Assembly (NCBI GenBank): GCA_965153455.1
Contig: OZ234493.1
Coordinates: 20,760,213 to 20,824,212, forward strand
Direction: 5' to 3'
DNA length: 64,000 nucleotides
DNA from: Sphagnum compactum
Lineage: Eukaryota > Bryophyta > Sphagnopsida > Sphagnales
Shown here: piece by piece, positions 1 through 10,130 of the stretch
Layout of the letters: the number at the start of each line of letters is the position of its first letter
Position numbering within the stretch: the first letter of the stretch is position 1
The notes under the pieces: model-generated
Told to the model about the DNA's origin: nothing
Database searches by the model: none
Seen by the model: only the letters and a program-made list of their open reading frames with translations
Translations under genes and position numbers: made by a program

Positions 1-955
1 GGTGGGATTATTGCCTTTTCTTCATTGACTCAATATCAGTCGAGCCATAACTCTTCTCTGTTTGACATTTAGCAGCTTCTCTGCTTGACATTTGGTTGCT
101 TAGGGTAATCTTTTCATACTCGATTATATTGATGAAAAGAAACATTCAGTCATCTTGGAGCTTCTGGTATCTCTATACTTGTATTTTATGATTGTAGACC
201 TGGGATGAAGATTGCTCTGGTGACCTACAGGGGTTTTTAAAGTCTGATGATGACATTCAGAAGCTGAGTCTAATAGCTGTGTTGGTACCTTGGCAAATCT
301 TCTAGAACTGGACTGAACCAAGAGTTGTGGATTTTAGCCTAGATTTTTCCGTTCTTTTACCATGAAGTTTCTGAATCTGTAACATAACTTGTTCAACAAA
401 AGTGGTATTGGCTATGATGACCTACATTTATTTTCACAGTTTGTCTGATAATGATGAACTTGCAATGTCTGAGCCATGTATTGTGGTCCTAAAGTCCAGA
501 ACCCCAACTGTACATTGAGTGCACAAGTGGTGCTTGAATCTGTAGCATGAACTTGTTCATCAAAAGTGCTATTGGCTATGATGACCTATATGTATTTCAC
601 AGTTTGTCTGATAATGATGAACTTGCAATGTCTGAGCCATGCATTGTGGTCCTGAAGTCCAGAATCCCAACTGTACGTTGATTGCACAAGCGGAGCTTGA
701 AGATTTTTCATTGACATGATTGTGTCTTAAGGTGTTTATAGTTAGTTTCACAAGGATAGGAGCTTTGTTTTCCATGTGGAATTGTCAAGGATTCCAGCAT
801 ACCAGAGCCATTACATCTAAAAGGAAGATCCCACCATACCACCCAGAGATTTACTGTGTTACATTCAACATGATGACTGCAATACATCTGAGCTGCCATA
901 TTGATGGAAAACACCTGTTTCTAATGTAACTCTTTGGTTGCTGTGGTGTGCACAG
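1..955 (+). other. Probable intron of the GART-like gene (no exon recognised)
   Basis: No exon can be supported here. The segment ends in a clear splice acceptor (CACAG at 951-955) before the first recognisable exon of the GART-like gene. I looked for the preceding conserved exon, which should end in the glycine-alanine-arginine stretch just before the first recognised exon, and did not find one with a matching donor and phase. The earlier exons therefore probably lie left of the window. Most of the segment is T-rich, intron-like sequence that includes a direct duplication. Confidence 0.5.
369..699. repeat. Direct tandem duplication, two units of about 165 bp
   Basis: Two adjacent units match over nearly their whole length. 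The landmark GGCTATGATGACCTA recurs with an offset of 164-165 bp, and TCTGATAATGATGAACTTGC is in both. The units differ by scattered substitutions and small indels, so the duplication is not very recent. It lies in the presumed intron of the GART-like gene, and neither unit has a convincing open frame. Confidence 0.85.
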
Positions 956-1499
956 ATATTCAGGTGCCACAGTGCATTTTGTGGATGAGGAATATGACAG
1001 TGGTCCTATCTTGGCACAGAGGGTAGTGCCAGTACTAGCTTATGATAGCCCCTCGGACTTGGCTGCAAGAGTCCTGAAGCAGGTTTGTTTTCTTCCAAAC
1101 ACCTATCATTGAATCCACATTGCTGATGTTGTAGGTGCAGTTTGACTGCAGTATGCTAACAGAAAGCTGTGAGAGAACAGCATTTGCATGTCTGTATTTG
1201 GGCTTGGACGAAAAACGTGGTGAAGTTGAAGGAAAACTGTAACCAATATTGGGGCTTAGATGTCCAATATCAACTTCCAGTAGGGTGGGCTCCTGGTTAG
1301 TAGAGTTTTTAAGTGTTGTTCAGTATATGTTTCAGTTGTGCAAACACAAACCTCTTGTGGTTGGGGGGTCTGTTTGGCTTTGCAGGAGCATATGTTATAC
1401 ACTGAAGCAGTGGCAGCACTTTGTGAGGATCGTATATTCTGGCGAGAAGATGGTGTCCCTTTAATTCGCAAGTCATGGGATGAGGCAGAATACTTGTAA
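956..1499 (+). CDS. Phosphoribosylglycinamide formyltransferase, 3' end (partial gene)
   Basis: These are the last two exons, 956-1082 and 1386-1499, of a GART/PUR3 enzyme, which transfers a formyl group from 10-formyl-tetrahydrofolate to GAR in purine synthesis (plastid in plants). Exon one reads YSGATVHFVDEEYDSGPIL then AQRVVPV, the family's conserved block around the catalytic aspartate. Exon two reads EHMLYTEAVAALCEDRI and ends in REDGVPLIRKSWDEAEYL plus TAA, which is the normal plant C-terminus. The splice junction (CAG at 1080-1082, then GT; acceptor GCAG at 1382-1385) keeps the frame. About 79 residues are visible of a protein that is usually over 200, so upstream exons are outside or unrecognised. 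The gene is convergent with the CRR6-like gene. Confidence 0.88.
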
Positions 1500-2627
1500 C
1501 AGTAAGTAGTCAAGAGAATACTTGAAACGCCTCTCCAATTGTAGATCAATTGAACAGTTTTGATACCTTCCCTGCAAATTTTGCTGAGAATATGCACTCT
1601 TGCCAGTCTTTGTGCTTGCCATTTGCGTTCTGGGGAAGACTTTAGTTTTGCTTCCTTTTTAGAGTGTTCATGGAGCTGCATTTTGCTTTTCCCCGTATTG
1701 GCTTGCACCCAGGAGTAGTTCTGAAGGCAATGTGATCCAGAAAAAAAATGCTGGTTCATGAGAAGACAGTTTGCCATCTTCCACTATGCTTATTCAAACA
1801 ATTGAGTTATTCCATAGCTCTGTTTTTTCCCCCTCTCCTTCTAAGTGAGGAGGCTTTGAAGGTGTGTCTGTAAGCTTTGCAGACCCTGCTTGACAGGTAA
1901 GGCATGACCTATATTGTGTGCTAGTTCAAAGAGATAAAAACTTGACAGCAAAAGGTGTTATCAATATTAGCTTCAACCGAACTGTAGGGATTGCAACTGG
2001 GATGAACTTGTCATCATGGTGTATGGAAGATTTGGGATTTTAGTCCTTTGGGCAAGCTTGTCATCTACAAGAATGGAACATACAAGTATGGAACAATGTT
2101 TGGGTTTTGATCCTGATGGAATCTAGTGAGGGAAGAACTAGTTATTTTGGTTCAGTGATTTTCTTTGTCTATGTGTGTGAGAACAATGATTTGGGGGGGG
2201 CACAAGTCATTACCCCATTCAGGGTGTTGTTGCCTCCAGACAAATAAACCCTAAAACCCACAAGCCTCAAGTACACATGTTAACTATAACACCAAACCTT
2301 GGTGCTCTCCAATTCTTCTGCACACACAAATGTTGTGATTGCCTCATAATCTTGTACCTAGGTGTGAAGAAACAAAATTTGGCCAGCAATATTGTTCAAC
2401 TGGGTGTTGAATTGATTTTGTAGAAAGAACTGTGCCAATTCATAACATTTGTGCAGAAGTGGAACTAGCTGCACAAACAAATCTCAGTTTCATTGGATAA
2501 TTGTGGAACTTCCAGACTGCCCACTGAAATAATGGAAGACATGGACCACAGTTTTCAGTGCAAAAAAGATGAGTGCACAGAAAATGGGTATGGAGATATT
2601 TGTGGAAAGCATGATACATCAGTGGGT
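1500..2627. other. Convergent intergenic region between GART-like and CRR6-like genes
   Basis: This stretch holds the 3' ends of two convergent genes. The TAA of the GART-like gene lies to the left and the TGA-side end of the CRR6-like gene lies to the right. A run of eight G occurs near 2190-2200 and AATAAA occurs near 2245. Short open frames here show no conserved motif or splice support, and I see no further gene. Confidence 0.5.
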
Positions 2628-4594
2628 TTATGGGTGAGGCGATTCCTCAAGAAGAGAGTATAGCTGTTCACTTATGCCAAAGCCAAGTATCCGCATCATA
2701 TCATTAATTCTAACTGCTGGTTTTGGGACCTTGCGTGCATTTAGCCATGTATGTAACAGAAACAATTTGTTCATAGCAAACAACTCGAGTGCCTCTGGAT
2801 TGAATACAAGGCCCAATCGCCTGCTCATCTGCCATACAAGAACCATCCAAAAAGTAAGAACTGCAATTTGGCCAAGATGATTGGCATGGATGTGACTACA
2901 GGAGTAAGCCTGAGATCTGTGGCTTGCCAAATCCATATTCTAGTTGACTAGATAGTGAGTGTTATGTGCTATAATGCAAGAGTTGTTAAAGTAAAGCCAG
3001 ACCAACCTGATGAGGAACAAGCATTGCAACATATCGGGAAAGCTCACCAGCCCGCCAGTCAAGAACAATGGGCAACCATGGATAGGCTGCATCCAAGCGC
3101 ACAAACCATAGTCTGATATCAGGGTACTCTGAAAGCTCTCGAGGGTCCAACGGATCATCTCTTTCATAGTCTAGCACAAAGCCCACAGTCCGCTTAAAAA
3201 GTTCTTGAGGGTCATCTGGTGGCTCACTAGTGTTGTCACCTGCAAAGTTAAAATGTCACCTGCAATGAGAGATCCATGCCAATTTCCACTTAGATTTTTC
3301 CAAGGTTTGAACCCATGCCCATGAACCTTGAAAATGGACACATTCATCAAATGGGCTATGATGATTATAGGTTTTCAATACCTATTTGATAGACATATTT
3401 TCGAAAAACTTCATGAGCTGGGGTTAAATCAAGCCGAGTGATGACATCTTTGGTCACCAAGATGTCAATGCGTCCTGGTGTGGGAGGTGGTGCTGCAGTC
3501 ACATCTGGGCCAACTGCATCATTCCGAAGCATGGAAAAATATTTTAAAAATGAGAACACATGAGCTAAATTTGATCAGAAGAGTTCACACAAATCAGGAC
3601 TGACATGAGACAACCCCAACATAGTGAAAATACAAATTGTCATCAACCCCAATGCAAGGCAGTCATATGATGTAAGTTTCCCACATATGAAACCAAAGGC
3701 TACTTGTTAGCAGCCATCATGACCAACATTTCTAGTGGTTGTGGGTTCAAATCCCACTAGGGAACTATAAGCACAAGAGGCCATTAGGTCACATAGTTTT
3801 ACAAGGTAGCAGAACCTAGGAGATTTCATCAGAAGTGATGGAGCAAGATTTAAATCAATGGTATAACTATTGACCCTTGGCTCATGGACTTGCCATGATT
3901 GGCATGGAGAAGCCAGAACCCTGTTTAAGAAAAAAAAGTTGCACCTTATCAATGGACTGCTGCCTTATTCTTCTTTTTTCAAGTTCCCTAGGAAGCATGT
4001 GATCGTTTCTGAACTTTTGTTTATTCTGGTGACCATAGATCATTTCCAGGCACATCCCTCTTCTACCACAGTTTCTGTGCCACCACTATCCTAACCGAGC
4101 TCTAACACTAATCCAGCATACACAAATGTAACCCTTTCAGGATAAAGTGTATTATCTCAAACATGCACCCTTCCTCATCAACAGCTCTGCCACATAAAGA
4201 TTTTGATACCTTTCAAAATTTGCACACCCATTGAGCTTCATGTAGCAAGGCCTTGCAAAATCCATTTCAAGGTGACAAATCAAAGGAAAAAAAATTACAA
4301 ATAAAGACTTGTACCTTCTTCCTCCTCCATGGAGAAATCCATGGCACCCTGTGGATTCAATGACGAGCTGATTCTTGCTACTCTTTGTCTGCCTTGACAT
4401 TTGTTAATGTTGAACACAAGATACAATCGCAGAGGATTGCAAAGCTGGAGCTGACATTGGGTGGGAGTGTATAGGCATGATACTGAAGCTGCCAAAGCTG
4501 TGGGTGGATTTTTCCGTATTTTCACATGTTTTTTCAATGTAAGCTTGAGGCTTGGGGCCCAAGCGTGACCGCAGCAGCAAGACAGGGATGTCAT
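2628..4594 (-). CDS. CRR6: CRR6-like plastid NDH (NdhI) assembly factor
   Basis: Four exons on the minus strand, 4594-4315, 3513-3382, 3239-3007 and 2828-2628, join in frame into 281 residues. The N-terminus is rich in Ser, Ala, Lys and Arg with few acidic residues, like a chloroplast transit peptide. The core carries VLDYERDDPLDPRELSEYPD, RLWFVRLDAAYPWLPIVLDW, RAGELSRYVAMLVPHQ, FNPEALELFAMNKLF and MMRILGFG, the pattern of the CRR6 (DUF1817) family. Members mature the NdhI subunit during assembly of the chloroplast NDH complex, in the stroma. All junctions are GT/AG with consistent phase. The start is the first in-frame ATG; an upstream TTG in frame is not a plausible start. The gene faces SF3B5 head to head. 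The family name is from memory of its motifs; the exon structure is directly visible. Confidence 0.8.
3690..3938 (+). repeat. Possible tRNA-derived SINE inside CRR6-like intron 1
   Basis: The segment contains GGTTCAAATCC at 3744-3754, a perfect RNA polymerase III B box. It sits in an exact tRNA T-arm (GTGGG, 7-nt loop, CCCAC). A weak A-box-like TTAGCAGCC lies about 40 bp upstream. About 180 bp further on, the segment ends in a short A-rich tail (3928-3938). That arrangement fits a short interspersed element inserted opposite to the host gene. I found no clear target-site duplication and no second copy in the window, so this is tentative. A tRNA gene is unlikely because no acceptor stem or anticodon arm forms. 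Confidence 0.35.
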
Positions 4595-5500
4595 CGCCAC
4601 CGTTGCACTAACCAAAGATGTTGTGCTGCAGAGAACAACAGTGTCAGGATATTAGGTACATATTGAAAATGATAATCAATTGACTCACATAAGCTTTAAC
4701 AGATTTGTTGTTGGGAATTATTTCATTGGTTTTTGCTCCGAACTTTCAAAAGAGAATTGGCACCACTCTGTCTGCATAATTTGCCAGCCACATTAGACCT
4801 ATAATCTATGAAAATACCCACTGCTTATGCTTGTAATTGAGAAGAACAGGAAGTTTGGATTCATCTGTGGAAAAAACATATATGTGGAGTTTCTTTAAGA
4901 CTCAGGAAGGGGTGGTGGGGTTTCCATACTTCCAAAGACAGGCCAAATCCAGAATTTGACACGACAGCAAGCAAGCAAGCAAGAGCAACACAATTCCTGT
5001 CATGAAATGCACCTCCTGTTGTTCCACACAAACTGCTGCTTTCACACAAATGACGGTTTGAAGTATAATTGATGATTAACAATGTACCCAGACGAAGCAG
5101 CAACAGGAGGGGGGAGCTAGCCGTGTGTACCTTGACAATGTCTGCGGCACAAGTGTAGCAGTAAGCCGCCTCTTCTTCTTTCTATTACCCTCCTGGCAAC
5201 AGCCAAAGAATCTTCGGGTGGGACACGCTCCTCTGGTTCCGACAGCCCAGATTTGCATTCAAAATACAAAGCTTATTCCCTCTGGCTGCTACACCCTCTT
5301 TATGTTAGAAGGAGAGTTAAAACTCCTCCTGTCCTTACCCACATTTCGCATGAGCTAACTATATACGGTTGCTGCTGTTCTTGGCAAGGTTCAAAGGGGG
5401 GCTCAGAGACGAGCTTCAGAGATAGGCAAAGACGACCAAACAGACAACACTGACATGCTTCAAAGATGGAGCGCTAGCCAAGACACATGGAAAACAGGAG
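4595..5500. other. Head-to-head intergenic region of CRR6-like gene and SF3B5
   Basis: About 1.1 kb separates the divergent CRR6-like and SF3B5 start codons, so this stretch should hold both promoters and the two 5' leaders. A GCAA-type short repeat occurs near 4971-4982. Open frames on both strands look like translated non-coding DNA (cysteine and proline runs, no family motif). No further gene is supported. Confidence 0.5.
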
Positions 5501-5539
5501 TTAGGGTTTGACGCTAGGGTTTGAAGAACGCTAGGGTTT
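5501..5539 (+). promoter_or_regulatory. Cluster of three telo-box motifs upstream of SF3B5
   Basis: Three copies of TAGGGTTT (5502-5509, 5515-5522, 5532-5539) lie within 39 bp, about 150-180 bp before the SF3B5 ATG. In plants such telo-boxes are common near the transcription start of translation, splicing and cell-cycle genes and are bound by TRB and AtPur-alpha type proteins. Here they probably lie in or near the 5' leader. Function is inferred from position. Confidence 0.6.
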
Positions 5540-5684
5540 GCTTGTTGCTTTGAGTTTTGCCCTCGCTCTTTTTGTCTTTCCTTCGCGTTGAGGTTGTTGT
5601 TATTGTTGTTGTTGTTGCGGCTCGTCGATTTCCCTGCTACACCACACCAGCAGTGCTTGTTAGGCTTCGCGTAGTCTCGCCACC

Positions 5685-6949
5685 ATGCAGGTACTCACAT
5701 CTTCTCTCTCTTTCTTGTTGTTGTTGTTGTTGTTGTTGTTTTCTTACTCTCCGAGAAACCCCGGAAACAGTAGGTACAGGTTTCCAGGCTTCTTTGAGGT
5801 CCAAGTGATTAGGGTTTTCTTGTTGAAGCTGTAGGATCATGTGAAAAATGTTATGTATGCGGACGAGGATGTTGACAAGGTTACCCTTCACTGCATGTCC
5901 AAGTTTTGGCTGGTGTTTTCATACTAATATGGGATTGTTTGTTCCGGTGCTGCTTTCAGGCCAGCGATAGATTCAACATAAATAGTCAGCTCGAGCATTT
6001 ACAGGCCAAATATGTGGGCACTGGTCATGCAGATGTCAATCGCTTGTAAGTCTAACTTCCTACCCTGATCTCTCTCTATCTGTGATCATATGACTCCAAA
6101 GTTTTGGAACCATCAAGCAGTTTCTTTCTTTCCAGTAACAATGACCAGTAGTTTGAAGTCTAGAGGTTCAAATTGGTTCTTTTTTTTCTGTGGCATGCCA
6201 TGCCATGCAAGGGTTTGGTCTTGGCGAATTGAAGATTTCCAGAAATGTATGGTAATATGGTTTAACACTGCCTCTGAGAGCTGAAAAGATTGAAGCTTGT
6301 TCAGTGAGACAGGTCTCATTTTTTAGGTCAGAATTTGCAGTGACCAACTGTGGAATATGTGGGACAGGTTCAATTACTGGATGCTTTCCAAGTGCTAATG
6401 TGTCTCTGGATCATGTGAGGGTCACAGTGAATGGGCAGTGAATATCCAAAGAGACAGCTATGCATCCTATGTCGGGCATTACCCCATCCTCGCCTATTTT
6501 GCAATTGCAGAAAATGAGTCAATTGGCCGGGAGCGCTACAACTTCATGCAGGTGAGTTGAATTTCCTGTGTATGTTGTATAAATAATAACATGTGACCTT
6601 ATTCTGAGGTTTTGTAAGGTATTCATCTGCAGTGAGGGCACCCCAAGGAACAGGAGTGTACTGAGAGACAGTGGGAGCAGTTAAGTCACATGCCCAGAAT
6701 GAAATTGGCATGGGTTCATGGATTTGATCACAATGATGCAGTGTTCATGGATTTGATCTATTGTTTTACATTCTCACATTGTGAGTGGCTGTGTCCCTCC
6801 ATGATGAGAAGCTTGTAGAGCAGGTGGTTCATCTTAATTTGAAGAGGCTCCTTGTCCAGAAATATTAACTCTAGGGATACCTTGTATGGTTGATGCAGAA
6901 AATGCTTTTGCCATGTGGAAAACCTCCAGATAGGGACCAGGAGGATTGA
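5685..6949 (+). CDS. SF3B5: Splicing factor 3B subunit 5 (SF3b10)
   Basis: Exons 5685-5690, 5960-6045, 6428-6551 and 6899-6949 join into an 88-residue protein, the usual size for SF3b10/Ysf3. The sequence begins MQASDRFNINSQLEHLQAKY, continues with VGTGHADVNRFEW, RDSYASYVGHYPILAYFAI and ESIGRERYNFMQKMLLPCG, and ends DRDQED. It is a subunit of the SF3b part of U2 snRNP, which holds the branch-point region in the nucleus. All introns are GT/AG and in phase. The first coding exon is only six bases (ATGCAG), which gene finders easily miss. The start lies in a good context (CACCATGC). A TTG/TTGTTG-rich stretch fills the first intron. Telo-boxes upstream fit a housekeeping gene. Confidence 0.97.
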
Positions 6950-8134
6950 GTGAACTCCACCTTAGTTCAGCTGAGTTTTCAGTGGACCAGTTGGCATCGT
7001 AGTAAAGAATTGCTCAAACTTAACTACTGAGTGTAATACCTTTGTTCAGATGTTTCAAACTTTCTATATATAGTGCTCCATCAGTGTTTCAACAATCAGA
7101 CATCTTGTTGCAGCAAAATCCTTTGTTCCTGGCAAAATGTAAGCTTCTAGAGACCTTTTTGTATCATGTCTTCTTTTTGAGCATGGGGACCTCTGATGAA
7201 TGTCTCATGGATACACTGTAAGGTTGTTACACTCTACATTCGTAAATCCAAAATTCACTTCTTTGAGATTGTTCAGCTACTCTTGTGTGGCTGTATTTCT
7301 CTTTCAACTCTGAGGTACCGTGCAAATCAGGACAGGTTCAATGAGAAGAATTCTTGATGCTGATTTTTATGCAGACCCTAAAGAACTAGTGTAGGGGAGT
7401 AACTAAGACTCAACTGTGTAGCCAAAATCACTGCAATTATGCACAAAATCTGTTTGCTAACCTAGTACCACAGTTCCTGGTTTGAAGAAGAATTTAGAAT
7501 GGGACATGCAGGGTTTGATAGGGCATCTAATTCTAGTATCTTGGTGGTTCCTGCATTGTACTTGTCTGCTTCATAATCCAGCAGGCAAAAGTTATGATGA
7601 AACTAAACATTTGGACATCAGGAGGCATATTTTGGAGGGGCGCAAAGGGGGGGGGGGGTGTTAACAAGAGACTCTGCTGTGTACTGAGTAGCAAATGTGA
7701 CCTTATCTCCTTCCCATTGCATTTGACAATAAAATGTGGGCTTCCATGGAAGTTCAACTATACAAAATCATTAAGGCTCAAGTCAAAATTGCTGACAATC
7801 TGCAGTACTGAAGAATTTCTTTACAAGTAGCAATAATAATTAGACATAATTGAGAGATCAATGAACCTCAGACTTGACAGTCAACCATGCTGCTAGGCTA
7901 TGAACTCTTGAAATTGAAGCAAAACCAAACTCTTCTCTTTGACAAGAAGCAAACCCCACCATCCTCAGTTGTGCAATTCTATCTTCCATGCCTCAATTTA
8001 CCCAATTCCAAACTTCCAAGATCATCCCTTGAAAACAACAAAGTTGTTCGTACCCAGTGATGGAAAAAAGGTGGTCATGATTCCCCACTGTCTGGGATAC
8101 TTGCAGATGAGGAAACACACCACAATTTTCAAGC
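6950..8134. other. Convergent intergenic region between SF3B5 and F-box gene
   Basis: This is 3' flanking sequence of two convergent genes. A run of 12 G lies at 7647-7658, and ACAATAAAATG near 7729 resembles a plant poly(A) signal. The short open frames have no recognisable motif. I see no further gene. Confidence 0.5.
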
Positions 8135-9628
8135 TTAGATTGGTGAGCTTAAACTCAGCGCTGAGGAGAAACCATAAGAGAAATCTGGGCAAGAAAGTGT
8201 CCACATCCACCTCTTCTTCCTCAAGCTGTAAGTAAGCATCCCTGGTTTCCTGTTCCTCTTAATAATGACAAGATCATTGTGACCAATGACACACCAGTAA
8301 TGGAACCTCTCATGTTCATCCAACTGCCTGCAAGTCTCATCAAACTCTTGTGAACTGGAAGAGGTGGAACTTGATGCTGGAAAAGAATCTGAGGGTTGTG
8401 TGTCAGTAGATGTGAACCCAGGAGGTGAAAAACCAGGTATGCTTTGTGGTACAGAGGATGTGAAACCTTGGTAAGCTGACATTGGCTCAGATACTGCAAC
8501 CTCTGTGCACTCCTTGGTCCAGGGATTCACCTCCCAGATGCAGAAGACAGTGGATGCATGTGGAAACAAATGGGCCATCATGTCATCTTTGCTGCTTTTC
8601 CAAGATACTGGAACAACAGCAGTGTCGTCTTCAGAAGCGGGATGAGAGTCCAAGTCAGCTGTAGAAACCATCAACAGATGATCGCAGCACTGGATCAAAT
8701 GCACATCAGAGCTTTGCCTTGGTGAAGACTTCAAGAAATCAACACCGGTCCAGCGATCTCGGTCCACATCATATGCAAAGTCACAGCAATACTCAGTGCT
8801 CCACAGGTCTATGAAGAACCAGATTCCTTTGAAAAGAATGGAATGCACATTGTAGCCGACACCATCATCTGGGACATCATGAAGCCTCTTCCAGGAATCT
8901 GCAATGGAATCATAGACTTCCAATTTCGATAGTGCTCTGTCGCCATTTCTGTCTTCAGAAACCACAAAGAGCTTGAAGGCAAAGCTTTGCTTATCTACTA
9001 CCAAGGCCACGCGGCCATGTGGCGGATCTGTATACAGAGGCGGCGGTGGAAGTATTCTCACACTTCTGGTTGCAGGATTGCAAACACTCACCTCGTCATG
9101 CGAACTCCAGCGGCAGAAGAAGCTTCCATCCGCAGCTACTATGTCCTGAGTGTACAATGCGGCCTCGCGTTTGCTCAATGGCCAGCAAGAAGAGGATTTG
9201 AGTTGAGGGAGGAAGAAACTAGGGTTCAGGCTGTACCACACACCGGAGGAGGAATCAAGTGCAGAGGGATTGGAGTTGCTGGACCACGCCACTTCCTTGA
9301 ACACAAAGAGGTAAGTATACGCGTGGTTGGCAACTTGTGCACAGAGTCTCCGAAACCGTGGAGAAGATGGCAGCGATGCCCATGCCTTGCACACAGTGCG
9401 AAACTCCAAGAGAGTCAGCAATGGCAGAGATGCCAAGACACGTTCAAGAAGATCGACGGGAAGGTTCTTCCAGACCTCCGCTTCAAGGCACCGTGCGTCC
9501 GTTTCAGATCCATTTGAGTCGCCGTCTTTTTTGCTTATGCAAATCACATCCTCCTCCTCCTCCTCATCCTTCTCCTCTGCTGCAACAACATCATATCCGC
9601 TTGTGGTTTGCAACGTCCTTGCACTCAT
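8135..9628 (-). CDS. F-box protein with C-terminal propeller-like region
   Basis: An intronless frame of 497 residues. After an acidic, poorly conserved N-terminus (residues 17-30 mostly D/E) an F-box lies at about residues 52-92, with WKNLPVDLLERVLASLPLLT and FRTVCKAWASLPSSPRF. The rest has F-box-associated or kelch-like repeats, for example SHDEVSVCNPATRSVRILPP and VYDSIADSWKRLHDVP, consistent with a beta-propeller substrate arm. Such proteins bind SKP1 and recruit targets to an SCF ubiquitin ligase. The substrate cannot be told. A Ser/Thr-rich stretch interrupts the C-terminal part. The start is the ATG at 9628; an in-frame TTG at 9637 is less plausible. The architecture resembles the single-exon plant F-box genes related to At5g15710 and HWS, a comparison made from memory. 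Confidence 0.88.
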   Translation of the reverse strand: MSARTLQTTSGYDVVAAEEKDEEEEEDVICISKKDGDSNGSETDARCLEAEVWKNLPVDLLERVLASLPLLTLLEFRTVCKAWASLPSSPRFRRLCAQVANHAYTYLFVFKEVAWSSNSNPSALDSSSGVWYSLNPSFFLPQLKSSSCWPLSKREAALYTQDIVAADGSFFCRWSSHDEVSVCNPATRSVRILPPPPLYTDPPHGRVALVVDKQSFAFKLFVVSEDRNGDRALSKLEVYDSIADSWKRLHDVPDDGVGYNVHSILFKGIWFFIDLWSTEYCCDFAYDVDRDRWTGVDFLKSSPRQSSDVHLIQCCDHLLMVSTADLDSHPASEDDTAVVPVSWKSSKDDMMAHLFPHASTVFCIWEVNPWTKECTEVAVSEPMSAYQGFTSSVPQSIPGFSPPGFTSTDTQPSDSFPASSSTSSSSQEFDETCRQLDEHERFHYWCVIGHNDLVIIKRNRKPGMLTYSLRKKRWMWTLSCPDFSYGFSSALSLSSPI

Positions 9629-10130
9629 GATTGTCAATTCCAGAAGAAAAAAAATAGCAGGAAGAAGAACAGTTGCGGAGACTCTTCTTCTTCCTTAGTT
9701 CATGACCGATCCCAGTGCTGCTTAAGTTGCAAAACAGAAATGTGCAACAGATAAGCGCCTGCTTCTCGGTTGCAAAAAACACAAGCAAACGATCCAGAAA
9801 CACTGTCCAAAGGCTTGAAACTTCCAAAAACAAAACGCTACGTTACCAATGCATGAAACAAAAAATTGTCTGCAAAGCAGTAATTGGTGGAGCAAGCAAT
9901 CTTCAAATCAATAATGCTAGAAGCAGAATGCATGAAATCGATTATGAGGGGAAAAAAAAAAAAGAAGTGCCCGAGTAGAGAGAGACAGAGAGAGAAAAAG
10001 ATGCATGAACACAACAAACAAAAAAAGAGTGTGTAGAGAGTTAAAAGAGGTGCATAGAAAGAAACTTGTGAAGAAGGAGATGGAAACCCTAAACCTAGAA
10101 ACCACACACTACTAGTGACGATCAATTATT
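9629..10130 (-). promoter_or_regulatory. Upstream region of the F-box gene with telo-box
   Basis: This is the probable 5' leader and promoter of the F-box gene. AAACCCTAAA at 10084-10093 is a telo-box on the strand opposite to the gene. GA-rich tracts (9975-9996) and oligo(A) lie nearby. No open frame here has support. Confidence 0.4.

Noticed and set aside
720-929. A 69-residue frame with CLKV and a later GA, faintly like the GART exon that should precede the recognised one
   Set aside because: Spacing and the remaining residues do not match, and there is no donor site in the right phase, so the similarity is treated as chance.
5557-5891. Frames with runs of Val, Cys, Leu or Gln near SF3B5 exon 1
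   Set aside because: They are translations of the TTG repeat in the leader and intron 1; the real gene is read by splicing.
8987-9698. Long plus-strand frames (up to 176 residues) opposite the F-box gene
   Set aside because: Antisense shadows of a well-supported coding region; no family motif.
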